A stretch of DNA of 64,000 nt from WJKR01 sp964556395 (GTDB lineage Archaea; Nanobdellota; Nanobdellia; Woesearchaeales; WJKR01): the NCBI GenBank assembly GCA_964556395.1, contig CAZKVR010000001.1:62001-126000 (forward strand). Direction: 5' to 3'. Positions 41,946 through 49,628 of this stretch are shown in pieces. Positions within the stretch are counted from its first letter, which is position 1. The number at the start of each line of letters is the position of its first letter. The translations under genes were made by a program, and so were the position numbers. Below the pieces are notes generated by a model. It was given only the letters and a program-made list of their open reading frames with translations, was not told the origin of the DNA and did no database searches.

Positions 41946-42830
41946 TTAAAGGTTTCGTTGGCTTGTTTTAAAAGTTATCGTCTTGGTGCGTTCTTGCATC
42001 TTGGCGGCCATGTAGGTGTCGTCGTAGCACTTGGGCTTGAGGGGGCAGCGCTCGCATTTCTTGGTGTTCTCGACGCGTGGCGGGAGCGCTTCGTGGTCGA
42101 GGGTGGCTCTCGTGTTGGTGACGGCTTGTTGCGCCTTGTGGCGTACCTCGTCGGTGAGCTCTTGGTGTCGGGGTGTCCGGCCGTTGTCGTACCCGACGAC
42201 GCTTTCGTGTATGATGAGGCCTTGTTCTGCGAGGGCTAGCATGATGAGTCCTATCTCGGTCTGGTCGCTGGGCCACACGCCGTTCTCGGGGGCGTTGCTT
42301 TTCTCGAACATCCAGGGCGTGGCGGCGTGCGGGTAGTTGTCAACCCTGTCGACGGTGAGGGTGACGCCTATGTCCGGGGCTTCTGTTTGGAGGGCGTAGG
42401 TGATCTTCGGTATGAGGTCCCACCACAGGTCGTTGCCGTACACTCGGTTCCGGATCATGAAGGTGTAGGTGTTCTCTACTCGCGTGTGGATGTAGGGTTT
42501 GAGGTCTTGCCAGAGGTTTCGTGACGTGTCGATGATGCTGAGGTTGTGGCTTGCTAGTTCGTCCTTGTTGGCGAGGATGGCTTCTTGGAGCGCTCTCCGG
42601 CCGCCGGCGTAGTAGCGGTCCTGGAGTTTCTGCTTGGGGAGGTGGTCCTTGATGCCTTTGACGACGCCTGGCTCTGCGCGGTTGACGTACCTGAGGGCTT
42701 CTTGCAGGATTGATCGCTTGAGGTCTGCGGGTCTTCGTTCGGGTTTGAGGTCGAGTGTCTGTTCGAGGAAGAGTTTGCGTGGGCAGAACTCGTGTGTGGT
42801 CACCCATCGGAGCGGTAGGAGGCCTGCCAT
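41946..42830 (-). CDS. Cas4-like PD-(D/E)XK nuclease with iron-sulfur Cys
   Basis: 294 residues. An N-terminal Cys (HEFCPRKLFLEQ) and a C-terminal CERCPLKPKC give the four-Cys set expected for the Fe-S cluster of Cas4/AddB-type nucleases. Between them, VTLTVDRVDNYP may supply the metal-binding Asp and HESVVGYDNG the later strand; the catalytic Lys is not certain. No CRISPR array or other cas gene is visible. TATA-like CTATATATAG lies about 25 nt before the ATG. Probably a DNA repair exonuclease. Confidence 0.7.
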   Translation of the reverse strand: MAGLLPLRWVTTHEFCPRKLFLEQTLDLKPERRPADLKRSILQEALRYVNRAEPGVVKGIKDHLPKQKLQDRYYAGGRRALQEAILANKDELASHNLSIIDTSRNLWQDLKPYIHTRVENTYTFMIRNRVYGNDLWWDLIPKITYALQTEAPDIGVTLTVDRVDNYPHAATPWMFEKSNAPENGVWPSDQTEIGLIMLALAEQGLIIHESVVGYDNGRTPRHQELTDEVRHKAQQAVTNTRATLDHEALPPRVENTKKCERCPLKPKCYDDTYMAAKMQERTKTITFKTSQRNL

Positions 42831-43108
42831 ACGCCGTGGAAAGAGGTTTTTCTATATATAGGTTGTGACAGAAGGATAGCGTCAAGTTTTTTGAAAGGAT
42901 CGTCGGTCGCTTGCCGCGTAATGACGCAGCGACAGTTCGAGATTGCAGTGATAGGCGGTGCTAACGGCGACATCATCATCGATACCGAGTCGTATAGGCC
43001 TGAGTTCCGGAGGATGGTATATTGTTCCGGCACGGCGAGGGGGAGAATTTCGTGCCTACAGACAGGACTCCTTCGCGGTCCCACGATAAGCGTTTGGAGT
43101 TGTGAGTG
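42831..43108. other. Intergenic space with a possible gene remnant
   Basis: About 280 bases without a convincing gene. The plus-strand frame beginning at 42924 reads FEIAVIGGANGDIIIDTES, which resembles the first strand of PfkB-type sugar kinases or a nucleotide-binding fold, then loses any pattern. It may be a decayed 5' fragment or coincidence. Confidence 0.3.
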
Positions 43109-43435
43109 TCAGGCTGCTCGTGTGGCGTCGGCTTTCTCTGTCAGGGGTTGTTCGGCCTTCTCGATGCGCTGTTCGAGGCTTGGTGCTGGCTTGGGTTCTT
43201 GGCGGCGTAGCCTTCCGTGTCGCGGGGGTCCGTCATGGTGTCCTTCATGTGCGTATTGCTTGTCGGCTTTCTGGAGGAAGTGTTCTATGAGGTCGTGGTC
43301 GTTGGGGGTGACGCCGTAGAGCTTTATCTCTTTGTCGTGGGTGTTGACGCCGTGGTATGGCTCTGTAGAATTGCAGAGGGGGATGTAGATGAGGTGGTAG
43401 CCGTGGTCGGGCCCTGTGAGTGTCGAGTGGTACAC
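43109..43435 (-). CDS. Hypothetical protein with charged C-terminus
   Basis: 108 residues, starting with GTG at 43435; ATTAAATAG lies about 31 nt upstream, supporting a leaderless transcript. The N-terminal 60 residues contain HGYHLIYIPLCNSTEPYHGV and look folded; the rest is His, Arg, Pro and Glu-rich and ends in a short coiled stretch. I do not recognise it. The tyrS gene ends just upstream on the same strand. Confidence 0.5.
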   Translation of the reverse strand: MYHSTLTGPDHGYHLIYIPLCNSTEPYHGVNTHDKEIKLYGVTPNDHDLIEHFLQKADKQYAHEGHHDGPPRHGRLRRQEPKPAPSLEQRIEKAEQPLTEKADATRAA

Positions 43436-43486
43436 CGTGCCTGTGGTGGCGGGGTTTTCGACTATTTAATAATTGTTGAAAATAAT

Positions 43487-44461
43487 TCAGTTCTTGAAGG
43501 CTTCCCTGACTGGTGCGAGGATTTCCGCGAGGTACGTGCTGACGGCTTGCTTGAGGTCTGCGGGGTGAAGGCCGTCGGCGTAGGCTCTTTCGAGGGCGTC
43601 GTAGCCGTGGTATTCGAGCTTGCCTCCGAACTTCTCGGGCCGGTCGATGACGAAGGGTTTTCCTTCTAGCTGTGGGAAGATGACGAGCTGCGCGATCATG
43701 AGGACCGGGTTCTCTTTCACGTCGCCTTCGGGGCAGTATGCCTTGTTGATCTTCTTCTTGATGGATTTCTCGTCGTCCCGGATGCTGATGAGCGTGTTGG
43801 CGTCGCTGCTTGTCATCTTGCCGCCTTCGGGTCCTTGGAGGCTCGGGATGAGCGGCGTGTGTATGAAGACTGGTTTCTTGTAGTTGAGGACTGGTTCGAA
43901 GACTTCTTGTCCTAGCATGTGTATCTTCCGTTGCTCGATGCCTGATTGGACGATGTCTACTTTGAGGTGTTTGATGTCGAGTATCTGCATGAGGGGGTAG
44001 AGGACTTGGCTTACGTGGGCGTGGTCTATGTCTCTCGCGACTTGTTGCATGCTTCGGAGGGCTCGGTTGAGCGTTGTTTTTTGTGTGAGTGCGAGTAGTT
44101 CGTCGATGTAGCCGATGTCTCGTTGGAAGCTGCTGCCGAGTACGAATTCTGGTTGTTTGAGGCCGAGCGCTTTGAAGCCTCTTTTCCATTGTTCTATCTG
44201 TTCTTTGATGAAGGTCCAGTCGCCTTTCTGGTTGAGCCAGGTGTGCCAGTCTGCGAAGAGGACTTTCACTTTGACGCCTGCTCGTTCGAGGTCTTTGAGC
44301 TTGGTGACGGTGACGAGGTGTCCTAGGTGTATCTCGCCGGAGGTCTCGTAGCCGCAGTAGGTGTTGATTTCTTCTTGGTCGAGGAGGGTGTCGAGCTGTT
44401 CTTCGCCTAGTACTTCTGCGGCGTTCCGGGTGATGAGTTTTTTCTTCTCTTCCTTGTCCAT
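43487..44461 (-). CDS. tyrS: Tyrosyl-tRNA synthetase, archaeal type
   Basis: 324 residues, class I. The HIGH-type motif is SGEIHLGHLVTV (about 41), and the KMSKS-type motif is GGKMTSSDANT (about 215). Short length without a C-terminal S4-like domain is typical of archaeal/eukaryal TyrRS. ATG 44461 was chosen because AAGGTGA lies about five bases upstream; the earlier GTG overlaps that site. TATA-like ACCATATAAA lies further up. Confidence 0.92.
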   Translation of the reverse strand: MDKEEKKKLITRNAAEVLGEEQLDTLLDQEEINTYCGYETSGEIHLGHLVTVTKLKDLERAGVKVKVLFADWHTWLNQKGDWTFIKEQIEQWKRGFKALGLKQPEFVLGSSFQRDIGYIDELLALTQKTTLNRALRSMQQVARDIDHAHVSQVLYPLMQILDIKHLKVDIVQSGIEQRKIHMLGQEVFEPVLNYKKPVFIHTPLIPSLQGPEGGKMTSSDANTLISIRDDEKSIKKKINKAYCPEGDVKENPVLMIAQLVIFPQLEGKPFVIDRPEKFGGKLEYHGYDALERAYADGLHPADLKQAVSTYLAEILAPVREAFKN

Positions 44462-44573
44462 GGGGTTCACCTTCTGGTGGGGTTTGTGCGGGGTGTTTTA
44501 TATGGTTTTGCTCTGGTGAAGAGAAATAAGTTTCTTTATTGAAAATAATTATTGTTCAAAAAAACCTGGGGCA

Positions 44574-44583
44574 GATTTAAAAA
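44574..44583 (+). promoter_or_regulatory. TATA-like box of pan
   Basis: GATTTAAAAA lies about 31 nt before the ATG at 44609 and decides that start. Confidence 0.6.
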
Positions 44584-44608
44584 TGAGACATCCCTACACG
44601 CGAGTACG

Positions 44609-45763
44609 ATGACCAAGAACGAGGACACCAAGGCCGATGACGCTGACGACGCCGTCTACTCCTACGTGAGCCCGGGCACCGACCTGGAGCGCGAGAACAT
44701 GATCCTCAAGCAGACGGTCTCGCAGCTCCGCACGGAGCTCGACCGGTACAGGTCGCCCGCTCTCATGGTGGCCGAAGTGGCTGACGTCATGGACGACAAC
44801 GCCGTCATCAAGGTCCCCAACGGGAACAAGTTCTACGTGGACGTCTCGCAGTCCGTCAAGAACATCATGCCGGGCGACGCCATCCTCGTCGAGCAGAAGA
44901 ACCTCACCGTCGTGGACAAGCTGAAGCGCACGCGAAAGCTCGAGGCGGAGCAGTTCGTCATCATCGAGAAGCCGAAGACGGCGTGGAAGGACGTCGGAGG
45001 CCTGGACGAGCAGGTCCAAGAGGTCAAGGAAGTCATCGAACTGCCTTTGAAGAAGCCCGACCTGTTCAGGAAGATCGGCATCAACCCGCCGAAAGGCGTC
45101 TTGCTGCACGGGCCTCCGGGGACGGGCAAGACGTTATTGGCGAAGGCCGTGGCCGCGAGCACGAACTCCACGTTCATCGAGATCGTCGGCTCCGAGCTGG
45201 TGCAGAAGTTCATCGGCGAAGGCGCGAAGCTGGTCAAGGACATCTTCAAGATGGCGAAGGAGAAGGCGCCCGCCATCATCTTCATCGACGAGCTGGACGC
45301 GCTCGCCGCCAAGAGGGTGGACATGGGCACCTCCGGTGAAAGAGAGGTGCAGCGGACGTTCATGCAGTTCCTCGCCGAGATCGACGGGTTCAAGAGCCTG
45401 TCTGATGTCAAGGTGATCGGGTGCACGAACCGCAAGGACATCCTCGACCCCGCCATCATCAGGCCTGGACGGCTGGACCGGCTCATCGAAGTGCCGGCGC
45501 CGACCCGCGAGGGGTTGGAGCAGATCTTCGACATCCACACCCGCAACATGGAGCTCGCCAAGGACGTTGACCGTGACAAGCTGATGCGGCAGATGGAGGG
45601 TTTCTCAGGCGCGGAGGTCAAGGCGGCCGTGACCGAGGCTGGTTATTTCGCCATCCGTAAGGACCGGACGAGGATCAACCAGAAGGACCTGTCCTCGGCT
45701 ATCGAGAAGGTGCGTCGCTCCGAGGAGGAGCACCCAGGCGAGTATTCCTCCATGTTCGGATAG
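44609..45763 (+). CDS. pan: Proteasome-activating nucleotidase (PAN/ARC-like AAA ATPase)
   Basis: 384 residues: acidic start, coiled coil (about 29-48), OB ring domain (about 50-110), and the AAA core with Walker A GPPGTGKTLL (about 168), Walker B IIFIDELDAL (about 222) and a second region RPGRLDRLIEVPAPT. It unfolds proteins for the 20S proteasome. Odd: the end is EYSSMFG, without the Hb-Tyr-X tail that docks PAN into the 20S alpha ring. No proteasome subunit gene is in the window. Codon use is strongly biased to C-ending codons, as in a highly expressed gene. Confidence 0.9.
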   Translation: MTKNEDTKADDADDAVYSYVSPGTDLERENMILKQTVSQLRTELDRYRSPALMVAEVADVMDDNAVIKVPNGNKFYVDVSQSVKNIMPGDAILVEQKNLTVVDKLKRTRKLEAEQFVIIEKPKTAWKDVGGLDEQVQEVKEVIELPLKKPDLFRKIGINPPKGVLLHGPPGTGKTLLAKAVAASTNSTFIEIVGSELVQKFIGEGAKLVKDIFKMAKEKAPAIIFIDELDALAAKRVDMGTSGEREVQRTFMQFLAEIDGFKSLSDVKVIGCTNRKDILDPAIIRPGRLDRLIEVPAPTREGLEQIFDIHTRNMELAKDVDRDKLMRQMEGFSGAEVKAAVTEAGYFAIRKDRTRINQKDLSSAIEKVRRSEEEHPGEYSSMFG

Positions 45764-45764
45764 G

Positions 45765-46601
45765 TTATTTTTCCAGTTCTTCTTTCGCTTCCACGTAGGC
45801 CTTGTCGATGGACTCCTTGATGGCGGTCTTGGCAGGCCTGACGAGGGGTTTCGCCAGTGGCTTGAGGCGTTTGATGTGCGGGTGTTTCTTGAGTTCTTCC
45901 TCGAAGGATGGGAAGAAGTATCTCCGGTGCATGACTGAGACTGCTTGGACGAAGACCTGAGATTTCTTCGGGTCGTCGGGGTCGATGTAGTCAAGAGAAC
46001 CGGTGGTTTGGACGATGATGACCTCATCGTACTTTTCAGGGTCTATGAGGTCGAGGGCTATCGGGTTGAGTAGCCCTCCGTCTGCGAGGAGGAGCTTGCC
46101 TTCTTTTTTGGGTTGGAAGATGAAGGGTATGGCGATGCTGGCTCCGACGGCGTCGGTGATGCGGTTGTGTTTTCTTATGGTCTTGTCGGTTCCTTTCTCT
46201 TTGAGGCCTTCCTTGCTGTAGACGTACTCCTTGCCTGTGAGGAGGTCAACGGCGTTTATGAGGAGTTCCGTTTCCGTGTCCTGGAAGGTCTTGTCCTTGA
46301 TGTAGGTGGAGAGGATGTTGTGGATGCCTTTGCCTTTGATGAGGCCTGGTCCTGTGAGGGAGACGTCGTTGATGGAGAACGGTATGAATCGTCGTGATTC
46401 TATGAGGTCTATGGCTTGTCGGGCTTTGATGCCGGTGGCGAGGAGGCTTGCTGTTATCGATCCTACAGAGGTTCCGACGACTGTTTCTAGTTTCAGGTCT
46501 TGTTGTTCGAGGTGTTCTTCGATGGCTTTCAAAACTCCAATTTGTGCTAATCCTTTGAGTCCTCCTCCTGAGAACACGACGGCGGCTGTCTTCTTGGGCA
46601 T
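45765..46601 (-). CDS. Patatin-like phospholipase
   Basis: 278 residues. Oxyanion loop FSGGGLKGLAQIGVL (about 10), nucleophile elbow GTSVGS (about 44) and the Asp of the dyad in LADGGLLNP (about 173). It should hydrolyse acyl esters, in the RssA/YlbK-like group. No signal peptide, so cytoplasmic or membrane-associated. CTTAAAAACC lies about 28 nt before the ATG. This is the last clearly archaeal-style gene of the window. Acyl-ester hydrolysis in an archaeon with ether lipids is curious but the family occurs in archaea. Confidence 0.85.
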   Translation of the reverse strand: MPKKTAAVVFSGGGLKGLAQIGVLKAIEEHLEQQDLKLETVVGTSVGSITASLLATGIKARQAIDLIESRRFIPFSINDVSLTGPGLIKGKGIHNILSTYIKDKTFQDTETELLINAVDLLTGKEYVYSKEGLKEKGTDKTIRKHNRITDAVGASIAIPFIFQPKKEGKLLLADGGLLNPIALDLIDPEKYDEVIIVQTTGSLDYIDPDDPKKSQVFVQAVSVMHRRYFFPSFEEELKKHPHIKRLKPLAKPLVRPAKTAIKESIDKAYVEAKEELEK

Positions 46602-46816
46602 TGTTTCTGAGTGGTAGAAGAGGTTTTTAAGGGTTTGGGAGAGGGAGTCCCTCGATAGTTACTCCAATCATCATTTGGTGTCAGTTGGTGTTCACTATCT
46701 CATTGGGAGATGGGTGGTAAGCGGTCAGGGTTTATAGGAGTATTTATTAACTATATAGAAAATAAATTGTGTTAAAAAAAAAGGGTTCAAAAAAGAACCC
46801 TTTGATGAGAAAAAGA
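46602..46816. other. Junction between archaeal and bacterial-style sequence
   Basis: To the left lies the archaeal TATA box of the patatin gene (near 46624-46633). To the right, from about 46741, lies AT-rich leader sequence and a bacterial-type terminator. The bases between (about 46640-46740) match neither pattern clearly and hold no gene. The break is therefore in or next to 46640-46780. Confidence 0.6.
46773..46803 (-). terminator. Intrinsic terminator
   Basis: On the minus strand, AAAGGGTTC and GAACCCTTT form a 9-bp stem followed by nine T and then AACAC. It ends the gene that stops at 46817 or 46892. Confidence 0.8.
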
Positions 46817-46891
46817 CTAAGAGCCTAAGCTGTCACGAAGCTCCTCGACCCAGCGTTTTCGCGCCTCGCAATCCTGAACTTCCGCGCGCCA

Positions 46892-47407
46892 CTATTCCCG
46901 ATGATACTCTATCTTTCTCGCCAGGTCATCCAACTCCATATAAAGAGCCCTCTCAGCAGATAATTTCTCAGGCTTGCTCTTCTCAAGACTTGCGAAATCA
47001 CAATTTCCGATGGACTCTTTAAGCTGACGTATCATGTATTCTTTTACACCAACATGCTGTGGTGTGGGAGGAACCCAATCCTCGACTTTACCAAGCATGT
47101 CTTCATACTTCTTCTTGAGAACGCGCATCTCCTTCTCGCGACGTTCATAGTATTCGACCGCGTCATGATACGCCTTGTCATACTTCTCACCGCAAACCCG
47201 TAACGCCTCCGCTACAGAGAGTCGAGAGAGTTCATCATATTCCTCTTTGGCCTCCTCCAAGCATTTCTCATGATGATCGGAAGGCACAAAGGATTGTTCG
47301 GAATCGAAAGATATGCCTCCCGTAAAAGGAGCGGCAATAGGAGCGCACCTCTTGACAAAATCCTCGAAAGACATTTCAGCAATTACAGAATCTAGATTTG
47401 ATGACAT
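46892..47407 (-). CDS. Helical hypothetical protein, probably cut short by an in-frame TAG
   Basis: 171 residues, rich in helix and charged residues (CGEKYDKAYHDAVEYYERRE) from about 65 on. It stops at TAG 46892-46894. In the same frame 24 more codons follow (WRAEVQDCEARKRWVEELRD and four more), to a TAG at 46817-46819, 14 bases before the terminator. Neighbouring genes also stop close to their terminators, so the longer form is probably the original. The leader is AT-rich (TTTTTTATT before ATG) with no Shine-Dalgarno site. Function unknown. Confidence 0.6.
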   Translation of the reverse strand: MSSNLDSVIAEMSFEDFVKRCAPIAAPFTGGISFDSEQSFVPSDHHEKCLEEAKEEYDELSRLSVAEALRVCGEKYDKAYHDAVEYYERREKEMRVLKKKYEDMLGKVEDWVPPTPQHVGVKEYMIRQLKESIGNCDFASLEKSKPEKLSAERALYMELDDLARKIEYHRE

Positions 47408-47440
47408 AATAAAAAAGTTTTGAGATTAAAAAAAAAATGT

Positions 47441-47473
47441 GTTAAAAGAAAAAAGCGCTCGCAAGAGGAGCGC
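47441..47473 (-). terminator. Intrinsic terminator
   Basis: Stem GCGCTC/GAGCGC with a 7-base loop, then TTTTTTCTTTT on the minus strand, seven bases after the stop at 47480. Confidence 0.85.
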
Positions 47474-47479
47474 GTTATT

Positions 47480-48073
47480 TCAGTCGCAGAAAGCGGCCGG
47501 GTCACCGTTCCGCAGGGCTTCCTCCCATGATTCCTGGCTGCTATGCACGTCTTCCCTATGGGATCTCATATCTTTCACCATCCGCTCTTGCCGCCGTTGG
47601 AAGGAATCGTATTCCTCTGCAGCCTCCTCGTATAATTCGCGGAATTTCCCTTCGTAGAAAGCCATGATTCCCTGATTCCTGGGATCCCTCTGGTGGTGGA
47701 CGCTTTCTTCGATGAGGGCTTGTTCGACATGAGAGTTTATCATACGGGCTTGGTTCGCCCACTCCTCACCGTCAGCTCCTGCGCAGAGGTTGCTCTGAAG
47801 AGGCGGCCTCGTCCAGCAAAGCCTGAAGAGTTCCGCTTCACGACGGCCCTGCAAGCAGCACGCCGCCAAGACAAGGTAGTAGAGGATCGTCGAGATATGA
47901 GGGTGTTCAAAACCACACCATACAGGGCCTCTCATCTCCCACGTCTTGTCGAAGATGTCCTTGATGGCGGTTTCGGACTCGGAGACATACCCTGCCAGCT
48001 GTTTCGCATAGTCATGCTCGCAGAACTGATCCAGGGGAATCTCAGTGACTAAAATATTATTATCATGTGCCAT
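47480..48073 (-). CDS. Hypothetical protein
   Basis: 197 residues, no membrane segment. The middle has Cys-rich helix (LVLAACCLQGRREAELFRLC, about 66-85). The last third is charged and helical and ends SQESWEEALRNGDPAAFCD; the W-x-E-x-L-R pattern recurs in the extension of the downstream neighbour (RWVEELRDS), so the two may be distant relatives. Preceded by an AACAC/T-rich leader and followed at once by a terminator, so it is a single-gene transcription unit. Not recognised. Confidence 0.65.
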   Translation of the reverse strand: MAHDNNILVTEIPLDQFCEHDYAKQLAGYVSESETAIKDIFDKTWEMRGPVWCGFEHPHISTILYYLVLAACCLQGRREAELFRLCWTRPPLQSNLCAGADGEEWANQARMINSHVEQALIEESVHHQRDPRNQGIMAFYEGKFRELYEEAAEEYDSFQRRQERMVKDMRSHREDVHSSQESWEEALRNGDPAAFCD

Positions 48074-48097
48074 AAGCTATTTTTTAAGTGTTAAAAA

Positions 48098-48134
48098 ATA
48101 TTATAGAAAAGAAGCGCTCGCAAACAGGAGCACC
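48098..48134 (-). terminator. Intrinsic terminator
   Basis: Minus-strand stem GTGCTC/GAGCGC (one G-U pair) followed by TTCTTTTC and further T-rich sequence; same arms as the hairpin at 47455. Confidence 0.75.
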
Positions 48135-48157
48135 TCTAGAAAAATAAGAGGACCTTA

Positions 48158-48694
48158 TCAGAGCTTCACCAGCAGCCGTTTCCCTTTGGCGAAAGGGATG
48201 GAGTGTATGTCCTCATGCTTCTCCTCACCTTCCAAGTAGGAGTAGGCCAACTCAACCTTCTCAGGGTCTATCCAGAAGAATGATTCAGTCCGTGTCTTCT
48301 GGTAGTTGTCAGGGTGCAAGACAAGCAGGCCACCATCTGCTCTTTCATCTGACTCTCCGAAGAAATAGAATCCAAAATCAAAGTGAGCGAGCACCAACGA
48401 GCAGAAAGGCAACCTAAAACCTCCAGCAGGATTGGTTTTTAGGATATCCTCCACTACAGGCATGCAAGGCGTATCCTCTGACAACCGGGTGGAGCCGCTC
48501 TCGCCGGAATCGAAAGGATCCGTAATCGCCATATCATACAATCGAGTCTTCTTATAAGGCCCATAATAGTCATAGCCCACGCACTCGGCGCGGTAGGACT
48601 CATAAAATCCTTCGTCGCGCTCGACGATGATTATCAGCTCTCTCCCTTCATGGAAGAGATCCTTCAATTGCTGTGCTTTTATCGATATAACCAT
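48158..48694 (-). CDS. Hypothetical protein
   Basis: 178 residues, acidic, mostly beta by pattern (LIIIVERDEGFYESY; CSLVLAHFDFGFYFFG). No signal peptide or membrane helix. The leader on the minus strand reads AACACATTTTTTT and later ATTAATT before the ATG. A terminator follows about 25 bases after the stop. Not recognised. Confidence 0.65.
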   Translation of the reverse strand: MVISIKAQQLKDLFHEGRELIIIVERDEGFYESYRAECVGYDYYGPYKKTRLYDMAITDPFDSGESGSTRLSEDTPCMPVVEDILKTNPAGGFRLPFCSLVLAHFDFGFYFFGESDERADGGLLVLHPDNYQKTRTESFFWIDPEKVELAYSYLEGEEKHEDIHSIPFAKGKRLLVKL

Positions 48695-48740
48695 AATTAA
48701 TGAAATTTAAAGTTAAAAAAATGTGTTCTCACGAAGACAA

Positions 48741-48765
48741 GAAACGCTCATAAATGGAGCGTTTC
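48741..48765 (-). terminator. Hairpin, probable terminator
   Basis: Stem GAAACGCTC/GAGCGTTTC with a 7-base loop, sharing the CGCTC/GAGCG arms of the hairpins at 47455 and 48114. The T-tract after it is weak. Confidence 0.6.
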
Positions 48766-48867
48766 GTCAGGGTTTATCCCTTCCTTTTCGGGAAGAGTTT
48801 GTTTACGACGTGGTCCCGGAGCTGTATGTTTCTCGCGCTTGCCAGGTCGTTGGGGGCTTCGAGTTCT

Positions 48868-49269
48868 TTAGCCGGTGTCTCCTTCCTCCGAGTTCTCTTC
48901 CCGTAGTGCAGAGACGTACGTCCAGTACTCTTCGAGCGTCAGTTCATGGAGCAGCGCTTTCTCGAAGTAGCAGGCGCAGGCGTTCAGGTCTCCGAAGAAC
49001 GACCTGAACACGGGCTCTTCAAAGCAGGCCTCATAATAGGCTAACCCTAAGTTTGGGCCGTAGTACATGGTCTCGCCATGGTCTGACACGGCCTTGTGCG
49101 CGAACGTTATCTTCCATTGCTCGGAAGCGTTACAGAAGATGCTGAGTTGTTCTCGCAAATCATCCTTTGTCCGGCAGTCGTGCGCGAACAAGGTCGAGAA
49201 GCAGGTGAAGAGGTGCCGGTCCTTCATCTCAGACAGGCACTGCGCTTGTGTCAATGAGTGATGTTGCAT
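48868..49269 (-). CDS. Hypothetical protein, probably frameshifted near its end
   Basis: 133 residues as read. After the stop, the +1 frame stays open for about 31 codons (AKELEAPNDLASARNIQLRD and onward) to a TAA at 48774, nine bases before the hairpin at 48741-48765. A one-base change in the G/A run near 48885 would join them. The leader AACACCATCTTTTTTT directly precedes the ATG. Contains several Cys and Tyr; function unknown. Confidence 0.55.
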   Translation of the reverse strand: MQHHSLTQAQCLSEMKDRHLFTCFSTLFAHDCRTKDDLREQLSIFCNASEQWKITFAHKAVSDHGETMYYGPNLGLAYYEACFEEPVFRSFFGDLNACACYFEKALLHELTLEEYWTYVSALREENSEEGDTG

Positions 49270-49330
49270 AAAAAAAGATGGTGTTTTAAGGTTTTCAGAA
49301 AGCTTTTGACAAGTTCATGTATGTCATCCA

Positions 49331-49462
49331 TTATTGAATTTTAAGGATAAGTATTGTCAATACCGCCGCCATCCCTGCGAGGTAGAGGAGCGGAAAGTGT
49401 TCCAGCCACAATTCCTGGAATGGTTCTGACTTCTTCAGGATTATCTGGATGTATCGTTTCAT
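49331..49462 (-). CDS. 43-residue single-TM protein
   Basis: MKRYIQIILKKSEPFQELWL leads to a hydrophobic helix (YLAGMAAVLTILILKI, about residues 27-42). The start context TTCTTATTATG matches the A/T-rich leaders of nearby genes. A basic N-terminus suggests the N-inside orientation. Function unknown. Confidence 0.5.
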   Translation of the reverse strand: MKRYIQIILKKSEPFQELWLEHFPLLYLAGMAAVLTILILKIQ

Positions 49463-49628
49463 AATAAGAACATTTTTAGGGATTCATGAAAGAATCCTGA
49501 TAATTTGGGAATCTGATTTATCGGAGGAGAGGCGCCGCGTCCGCAGCGCTTCCCTTGAGAGTTGGTTCGGTCTTCACGTCTCTGTACAAGACTCGTTTTT
49601 TAGTTGTTTCACAATTTTTTTCAGATAT

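Noticed and set aside
49480..49505. Hairpin GGATTC/GAATCC as a terminator
   Set aside because: No T-tract follows it on either strand.
49518..49628. 36 open codons after the TAG at 49629
   Set aside because: No terminator or downstream signal marks a longer end, so chance is as likely as an internal stop.
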